64,000 nt of DNA from Litoreibacter meonggei (GTDB lineage Bacteria > Pseudomonadota > Alphaproteobacteria > Rhodobacterales > Rhodobacteraceae): NCBI RefSeq assembly GCF_003663885.1, contig NZ_RCCE01000001.1, positions 868,001 through 932,000 on the forward strand, given 5' to 3'. The translations under genes were made by a program, and so were the position numbers. The notes under the pieces are model-generated. The model ran no database searches and was not told where the DNA came from. It saw nothing but the letters and a program-made list of their open reading frames with translations. Of this stretch, positions 54,991 to 61,215 are shown in pieces. The stretch's first letter is position 1, and the number at the start of each line of letters is the position of its first letter.

Positions 54991-56586
54991 TTAGAAGGCG
55001 GAAAGCTTCGCAACTTCCTCTAAACTCGTCTCATTCGCAGCTAATAGCCGTGATGCCACATCACTCATCTGATCGAAATTCCTGATTGAAGCTTGTGGAG
55101 ACAATGCAGACCCGTCGACCATTTGAGCAATTTCCCTCCCCCCTGCATCCGTTACTGTCATCAATTCGGATACAACGCGACGACCTTTGTAGCCACTTGA
55201 CAGACAAGTCTCGCACCCACTTCCCCCACAGGTTGTGCAAATGCGCCTGACTAGCCGTTGGGACAGCACTCCGCGCAGCGTTGCACCTAACAAATATGGT
55301 GGAACGCCGAGATCAATTAGCCTGTCAATAGCGGAGAGAGCGTCGTTAGTGTGAACTGTCGAAAGCACCAAGCGACCCAAGAGAGCAGCGCGTACAGCGA
55401 TTTCGGCAGTTTCTTCATCCCTGATTTCGCCGATTAAGACAACGTTGGGATCTTGGCGTAAAATGGCTCTTAGAGCTCGCGCAAAGGTCATATCAATCTC
55501 AGGTTGCACCTGAACTTGGCTCACGCCTTCAATCGAGTACTCAATAGGGTCCTCAACTGTGATGATCTTGCGATTGTCGGAATTTATCTGAGATAGCGCT
55601 GTATAAAGCGTCGTCGTTTTACCGCTGCCTACTGGCCCCGCCACGAGGAAAATTCCGTTGGGTTTGTTGATGATTTCTTCTATTTCAGCAACGCGGGATA
55701 AAGGATACCCCAGTGCGTCCCAGGTCAAATCAATCTGAGCTTTGTCCAGCACTCGCACAACCATGCTTTCGCCATGCTGTGTTGGAAGAGTTGCGAGGCG
55801 CAGATCAATATTGCGCCCCTGAACGGAAATCCGTGCGCGACCATCTTGTGGCCGACGCTTCTCCGAGATGTTCATTCGCCCCATAATCTTTAAGCGGGAT
55901 ATAAAGGTCGCACACTCAGATTGATTAAGTTGGCGATGCAAGCGTAATTCGCCATCTACACGAATGCGAACACGCGCCGAAGCGTCCAAGACTTCAATGT
56001 GAATATCTGATGCGCGCGCATCAACTGCTTCCGCAATTAAATCGTTTACCTGGCTAATCACGGGGCCATCATTGGCGAGAGCCTGCAGGCGTAGGACATC
56101 AACCTCACCACCATGCGCCAGAATATCGGTTGAAGAACCTGTATCAAATAGGGCGCTGATTGATGCCTTGATCGTCGATCGGGTGGCGATGGCCGCTGTG
56201 CAAGCAAGCCCTAAGTGAAATGAAATGCTCTGCAACGCATCTTGCCCTCTGGGGTCACTGGTTGCGATCACCACCTCACCCGCATCATTTTTATAGAGCG
56301 GAACCGCTTCAACACGTTCAAGAAATCCACGTTCGAGCTTGTACGACCGCACCAAGTTACGGTCCAGAACATCGGGTTGGCAAATCGGCACATCAAGCCA
56401 ATCTGCGATCTCTGCGAACAGTTGAGTCTCTGACGCCAACCCAAGCTCCATAATGGTCCGCTCAAACGAAGTGTTTGAACGGCTGCTAGCGGTTAGCGCA
56501 CGTTCAGCATCTGTTTTGGAGAGGATGCTATTTTCCACCAAAAACCCTGCAAAATCTGAGTCATTAAAATCACGCAAGCTGTTCAA
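54991..56586 (-). CDS. gspE: Type II secretion ATPase GspE
   Basis: 531 aa. N-terminal MshEN-like domains (residues 1-150), then the ATPase: Walker A GPVGSGKTTTLY at 317-328, Asp box ITVEDPIEYSIEG, Walker B LIGEIRDEETAEIA at 384-397, His box STVHTNDA near 409, and a four-Cys zinc site at residues 450, 453, 458 and 461 (CTTCGGSGCETC). Powers pseudopilus assembly in type II secretion or type IV pili. Transcribed away from gspL across a 107-bp gap. Confidence 0.92.
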   Translation of the reverse strand: MNSLRDFNDSDFAGFLVENSILSKTDAERALTASSRSNTSFERTIMELGLASETQLFAEIADWLDVPICQPDVLDRNLVRSYKLERGFLERVEAVPLYKNDAGEVVIATSDPRGQDALQSISFHLGLACTAAIATRSTIKASISALFDTGSSTDILAHGGEVDVLRLQALANDGPVISQVNDLIAEAVDARASDIHIEVLDASARVRIRVDGELRLHRQLNQSECATFISRLKIMGRMNISEKRRPQDGRARISVQGRNIDLRLATLPTQHGESMVVRVLDKAQIDLTWDALGYPLSRVAEIEEIINKPNGIFLVAGPVGSGKTTTLYTALSQINSDNRKIITVEDPIEYSIEGVSQVQVQPEIDMTFARALRAILRQDPNVVLIGEIRDEETAEIAVRAALLGRLVLSTVHTNDALSAIDRLIDLGVPPYLLGATLRGVLSQRLVRRICTTCGGSGCETCLSSGYKGRRVVSELMTVTDAGGREIAQMVDGSALSPQASIRNFDQMSDVASRLLAANETSLEEVAKLSAF

Positions 56587-56693
56587 ATCAGATCACCCCA
56601 GAATTGTTATCTTTAATTGCCGTCGACATTCGTTAGTCTATCCACTTAACGTCCGAGATTTAACACCAATAATATGGGCGAGGCAGGTAAACA
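56587..56693. promoter_or_regulatory. Divergent promoter region of gspE and gspLMCD
   Basis: 107 bases between the divergent starts of gspE (56586) and gspL (56694) that must carry both promoters. The sequence includes GGGCGAGGCAGGT as a possible RBS for gspL. No clear -10/-35 pair was identified by eye. Confidence 0.45.
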
Positions 56694-57716
56694 ATGGCGC
56701 TTGGGCAGCAGTCCACTCTAATGCAATTCGTGAGAGCCGAGGTTTCCTTGGCCATTCCGGAGTGGGCCAAAGCCATGTTTCTCGGACAACCTACGGCGTG
56801 TCATTTGGTGTTCAAGAAAAATGCAAAATCTGTTACTTCTAGAAAACGGGTACTGGAAGTCCCTGCCTCATTGCTCGAGAGATCTGTCGAAGGGCTTGAC
56901 GCGCAAGGAACGAAAACCGTTGACATCTACCTTCCGCAAGCAAGCCTGTTGCGGCGAGATCTGAAACTGCCTGCAACGTCACTTTCTAAGGTTGATAAGA
57001 TTATTGCGCTCGACACACTTCAGAAGACCCCCTTTAAACCATCAGATATCTATTTCTCAATCAGCGTTGGGAAAGCGACCAACGGTACAATAGACGTCGT
57101 ACAGTGGATCGCGCGCCGTGATGGCATTGCTAGGCTACGTGATCGCCTCCGCGTCCTCGGGCTTCAAGCCAGACGCGTCCATGTTGAAGGCGCAGGTGCA
57201 GCTCCTTTGGTGGATTTCAGTGCAGAAATTACCCCGCACGCTCGGGCATGGAAAATGATCAATCTCGCTTTGCTACTTACTGGCTTGGGGCTACTCTCCC
57301 TGCTGTACATCCGACCAGCTTGGGACTCCTCCCAAGCATTACACAAACAAGAAACTCAGATCGCTCGTCTGACCGAAGAAGCCGTGGCCTTGCGCAGCTC
57401 AGTTGAAAAACTAAGAGGTTCTGCGTCTGAGCGCGATGAACTAGTTGACTATATCATCAACCGAAAGACCGCATTAAACAGATTGCGTGAAATCACTGTA
57501 CTGCTGCCAGACAATACTTGGATTTCCGATCTACGGATTCAAAAAGAACAAGTCGCATTGCGAGGAACTACCTCTGGCTCAGCTGCACAACTATTATTGG
57601 ATATCTTAGAGACAAACCAGTTTGCTTCTGCTCTGCTTACTGGCCCCATCTCGCAAACGCCGGATGGCCGAGAGCGCTTTGATATGATGCTTGGCACATC
57701 GGAGTATATCCAGTGA
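56694..57716 (+). CDS. gspL: GspL/PilN-type membrane protein
   Basis: 340 aa. The cytoplasmic part (residues 1-180; DIYLPQASLLRRDLKLPATS) resembles GspL/PilM-PilN proteins; a membrane segment follows at about 186-206 (WKMINLALLLTGLGLLSLLY), then a coiled periplasmic part (QIARLTEEAVALRSSVEKLR) and a PilN-like fold (LPDNTWISDLRIQKEQVALR). It would link GspE to the periplasmic parts. The stop overlaps the next ATG by 4 bp. Confidence 0.8.
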   Translation: MALGQQSTLMQFVRAEVSLAIPEWAKAMFLGQPTACHLVFKKNAKSVTSRKRVLEVPASLLERSVEGLDAQGTKTVDIYLPQASLLRRDLKLPATSLSKVDKIIALDTLQKTPFKPSDIYFSISVGKATNGTIDVVQWIARRDGIARLRDRLRVLGLQARRVHVEGAGAAPLVDFSAEITPHARAWKMINLALLLTGLGLLSLLYIRPAWDSSQALHKQETQIARLTEEAVALRSSVEKLRGSASERDELVDYIINRKTALNRLREITVLLPDNTWISDLRIQKEQVALRGTTSGSAAQLLLDILETNQFASALLTGPISQTPDGRERFDMMLGTSEYIQ

Positions 57717-58276
57717 TTTTTGGACGATCCAGTTGGCGTCGCCTTCTCGTCTGGGGTGTGATCGGGGCCATCCCGTTAGGCCTATGGTTTGGTATCATAG
57801 TGCCAATAGTCGACTGGAAGACCAGTATTGAGGTTCAACTTACGGTAGCTGACGAAAAAGCGGGTCGAATGCGGGTCGCGATAGCCAACTTGCATCAAGA
57901 GAAAGCTGCTCTATCGGCAGAAACTAAGTTTCTTGATCTCTGGCGTGCCAAATCCTTGACCGACGCAACTGCGCGTGTGCAAGCCTCATTGAGCGCTATC
58001 GCACAGAGAGAAGACATAGTGTTTCGCTCGATATCTCCTATTCAGGGGCCCGATATCGCAATGATTGATGCGGTATCATTTCGAGTTGAGACTGAGCTAA
58101 CACTCAACCAACTATCGGCATTCCTAAAAACTCTTGAATACAGCGCACCGCTGTTCATCGTCGAACGCGCCAACATACGGCGTCTTGCTCGCTCCAATCT
58201 AGACGCAGGTCAGCCTACGGTGTTTGTGCAACTCGATATCGCCGCGCCTGTAATTTTGTCGGAGAACGGATCGTGA
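57713..58276 (+). CDS. gspM: GspM/PilO-type membrane protein
   Basis: 187 aa. N-terminal membrane helix (LLVWGVIGAIPLGLWFGIIV), a helix (VADEKAGRMRVAIANLHQEK), and a small ferredoxin-like periplasmic domain (VSFRVETELTLNQLSAFLKT). This is the GspM/PilO arrangement. Overlaps gspL by 4 bp and the next gene by 4 bp, so the set is translated together. It partners GspL in the inner-membrane platform. Confidence 0.78.
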   Translation: MIFGRSSWRRLLVWGVIGAIPLGLWFGIIVPIVDWKTSIEVQLTVADEKAGRMRVAIANLHQEKAALSAETKFLDLWRAKSLTDATARVQASLSAIAQREDIVFRSISPIQGPDIAMIDAVSFRVETELTLNQLSAFLKTLEYSAPLFIVERANIRRLARSNLDAGQPTVFVQLDIAAPVILSENGS

Positions 58277-58800
58277 AAGTGTTGCTCCCGATATTGGGGA
58301 CAGCAGGCTTACTGTCCTTCGTTGCGGGCGCTGCGTACTTGGTTTCGATACCGCAATCTGAAGTAAAATTGCCCGCCGAGGACGACCAATTCGCGTCTGA
58401 AACCGTTGTAAACTCCCCAGACGCAGGCAACACCAATATGGTTCCCGTGGCTCATTCTGATAGCTTCTACGCGCCCATCACCGACAGGCCGCTTTTTGCC
58501 CAATCTCGTCGACCTCATGAGCAAGCCCCAGCAGCCATCGAAGAAATACCTGAAGAAATCGTTGTCGAAACACCCGCTCCCGTTGAGATGCTCGTGCTCC
58601 CCGAACCTAACATTTTACTGCTCGGAGTATTGACCGGTGGCGTACGCAATTCTGCGCTGATTTCTGTCGATGGATCTCCTCCCGCATGGCAACGCGAGGG
58701 GTCTGACATTCAAGGTTGGCAATTGAACGCAATTGACGCCGACGCAATTCACCTCAGCGCGCACGAGCGCTCTCTGAGAATAGACCTTTATCGGAAGTGA
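58273..58800 (+). CDS. GspC/GspN-like protein
   Basis: 175 aa. Single N-terminal membrane segment (LLPILGTAGLLSFVAGAAYL), a Pro-rich linker, and the motif ITDRPLFAQSRRPHEQAPA typical of the GspC homology region that contacts the secretin; C-terminal LGVLTGGVRNSALISVDGSP also recalls GspC/GspN. No PDZ domain. Sits between gspM and gspD in the order C/N then D. I cannot choose between C and N with certainty. Confidence 0.72.
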   Translation: MKVLLPILGTAGLLSFVAGAAYLVSIPQSEVKLPAEDDQFASETVVNSPDAGNTNMVPVAHSDSFYAPITDRPLFAQSRRPHEQAPAAIEEIPEEIVVETPAPVEMLVLPEPNILLLGVLTGGVRNSALISVDGSPPAWQREGSDIQGWQLNAIDADAIHLSAHERSLRIDLYRK

Positions 58801-58807
58801 CAGATTT

Positions 58808-60808
58808 ATGAACCTTATCAAATCCTTCGCCGCAGCGCTTACAATTGTGTTCCTTCTGTCCTGCACCGAGGAAGAAGCTGTCACAAGGTCGTCACCCCTT
58901 TTGGCAAACACGTCAAATCAAGCCGCGACGGGTGGAGGAAGCAAAGTCGACGACCTGCGAGCCGCGCTCACGGGCGGATCCGGAAGCAGTCGCCGCCTTG
59001 GCACCGATAATTTCCTTGGAGATAGCACAGCCTCCGGCGGCGGCGCACGTAATCTCGTGGATGTCACCTCAGACGGCGAAATCACATTGAACCTTATCAA
59101 CGTTCCGATCGAAGAAGCTGCGCGAGCTGTTCTCGGCGACGCACTTGGCAAAAACTATTCCATCAAGCCCGGTGTGACGGGAAGTGTTACCCTTCAAACC
59201 ACACGTCCACTCAGCAAAAAGGCGCTTCTTGAGACCTTCGATACCATTCTTGAGTTGAATGGAGCAACGATGCAAATCGGCAGTGACCTTATCACTATCG
59301 TGCAAGCCGGAAATGCTCCCCGTCGCATTAGCAAAGTTGGCGGCCCGGGAGGGATCGGAGCGCGTGTCGTGGCCGTGCCTCTAGAGTTCATTGGCACCAC
59401 AGAAATGATCCGGCTACTAGAGCCAATTGCGGGATCCTCGGTCGAGCTGCAACCCATTCCGAAACGCAATATTCTCCTCGTTTCTGGCACAAGAGATGAA
59501 ATTAGTGCCGCTATCGAAGCGGTGAACGTGTTCGACGTTGATGTGCTGAAAGGAAAATCAGTAGGACTCTACCGCGTTAAAGCCGCCGAGCCCGAGGCAG
59601 TGGTCGATGAGCTTAATTTGATTTTTGAGACCGGTGACGGTGGTGCACTACAAAACGTTGTCAACTTCATACCGTCACAGCGTCTGAACGCCGTGTTGGT
59701 TGTAACGTCGCGTAAAAGCTATTTGTCCGAGGCAGAGAAATGGATACGCGATCTGGATAAAACCGCTGGTGGTGCCAAGCGCCGACCGGTTGTGTACTCG
59801 CTGCAGAACAGGAGCGCTGTCGAACTCGCACCAATCCTCGAAGGCATGCTTGATCAAGTTGCTGAGGCCGAAGAAGCTCCAGTGCAAGGGATAGCCAAAG
59901 TTGTCGCTGACGGAACTAAAAACGCCATCGTCATTTGGGGCAACGACACCGAGCAAGAAAGTTTCGCCCGCCTCATCCACTCGCTCGACACGACTCCAGT
60001 TCAGGTTCTGCTAGAGGCAACGATTGCGGAAGTTTCACTCAATGATGATCTTGACTTTGGCTTGCGTTGGTTCTTTGAGCGAGGCGAGTTTAGTGGCCGC
60101 TTTTCTGACGCGTCAAACGGCTCAACCGGTGCGAATTTCCCTGGTCTGTCTTTCATGTTCCAAGGCGCATCAACTGCCGTAACCCTAAACGCTCTTTCAT
60201 CCATTACTGATGTAAACGTCGTGTCCTCACCATCCCTCCTCGTACTGGATAACCAAGAAGCGCTGCTTCAAATCGGCGACGAAGTTCCGATCGCAACACA
60301 GCAAGTCGTGGATACCGCAAATGCCAATGCTCCAGTCGTCAACACAATATCGTTCAGAGACACTGGTATCATCCTCAAAGTGAAACCGCGCGTATCCAGC
60401 TCTGGTCGCGTCGTGCTCGACATCGAGCAAGAGGTCTCCAGCGTATCGAGTACGACAACCTCGGGCATTGATAGTCCTACCATTTCCCAACGAAAAATTA
60501 CGACCACTGTCGCCGTAGATAATGGGCAAACTATCGCTCTCGGTGGCCTGATCCAAGAAAGCCAAAACAAAACTAAGTCCAAAGTGCCGCTTGCAGGTGA
60601 TATCCCCCTCCTTGGAAACCTGTTCAAACGCAAAGGCGATAAGGTAGCAAAGACTGAACTTTTGGTTTTGATTACCCCGAGAGTCATTCGGAACGGATCA
60701 GAGGCGAAATCAGTGACCGCTGAACTCAGGGGGCGGATTCAAGGAGCAAACGGATTGGTGCGAACCGGAATAGGTCACCAATCTGATGCACATCGAATTT
60801 TTGAGTAA
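58808..60808 (+). CDS. gspD: Secretin GspD (lipoprotein)
   Basis: 666 aa. Lipobox at VFLLSC (Cys19), a Gly/Ser-rich linker, N domains (LNLINVPIEEAARAVLGDAL; VGLYRVKAAEPEAVVDELNL; YSLQNRSAVELAPILEGMLD) and the beta-barrel secretin domain (QVLLEATIAEVSLNDDLDFG; VVSSPSLLVLDNQEALLQIG; GRVVLDIEQEVSSV), ending with KVPLAGDIPLLGNLFKRK. Forms the outer-membrane pore. Gene order L-M-C/N-D matches pilMNOPQ, where the secretin comes last. Confidence 0.93.
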   Translation: MNLIKSFAAALTIVFLLSCTEEEAVTRSSPLLANTSNQAATGGGSKVDDLRAALTGGSGSSRRLGTDNFLGDSTASGGGARNLVDVTSDGEITLNLINVPIEEAARAVLGDALGKNYSIKPGVTGSVTLQTTRPLSKKALLETFDTILELNGATMQIGSDLITIVQAGNAPRRISKVGGPGGIGARVVAVPLEFIGTTEMIRLLEPIAGSSVELQPIPKRNILLVSGTRDEISAAIEAVNVFDVDVLKGKSVGLYRVKAAEPEAVVDELNLIFETGDGGALQNVVNFIPSQRLNAVLVVTSRKSYLSEAEKWIRDLDKTAGGAKRRPVVYSLQNRSAVELAPILEGMLDQVAEAEEAPVQGIAKVVADGTKNAIVIWGNDTEQESFARLIHSLDTTPVQVLLEATIAEVSLNDDLDFGLRWFFERGEFSGRFSDASNGSTGANFPGLSFMFQGASTAVTLNALSSITDVNVVSSPSLLVLDNQEALLQIGDEVPIATQQVVDTANANAPVVNTISFRDTGIILKVKPRVSSSGRVVLDIEQEVSSVSSTTTSGIDSPTISQRKITTTVAVDNGQTIALGGLIQESQNKTKSKVPLAGDIPLLGNLFKRKGDKVAKTELLVLITPRVIRNGSEAKSVTAELRGRIQGANGLVRTGIGHQSDAHRIFE

Positions 60809-61215
60809 AAATTGCCACTGCCCCACCCCTCCTGTTCGTACTGTGGCACAACATAGCCCGGAAGAGCGTGATGGTATCTGAAATAATCGCGGTGGCTTCA
60901 GTTTGGGAACGCATCTTCTTAGGTATGGCATCGCAATCAAAAGACAAGAAATTGGGTGATCCGCTGCCCTTTTCAGGCCCATCCCAGAAGTATCAAACGA
61001 CCTCCACTAAAACGAATCTCCAATCACATTGGTGTGCATGCGCGTCTGATTCTCAGTATCGTCCTACAATATTCGTGCAGAACCATTATGAGATATATTT
61101 TTCTTCCCAATAAAATATAGCGCAAAATTAAACCACAGCGTGAAATCGTCGACCTGTACTTGACTTATCAGAACGCTTCTTCTTTTTTTAGATTGAATTT
61201 GGAAGGGTAAAGAAA
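60809..61215. other. Intergenic region upstream of the SpvB-type gene
   Basis: 407 bases. An 81-aa reading frame (60868-61113) is present but lacks a convincing RBS and family features; I do not call it. A T-run (61183-61189) precedes the RBS ggaagggtaaag of the downstream gene. No clear terminator after gspD. Confidence 0.45.

Noticed and set aside
54808-55023. 71-aa frame between methyltransferase and gspE
   Set aside because: Overlaps the end of gspE, lacks an RBS and covers the inverted repeats; looks like chance.
60868-61113. 81-aa frame downstream of gspD
   Set aside because: No RBS, no recognisable domain; could be a remnant but cannot be supported.
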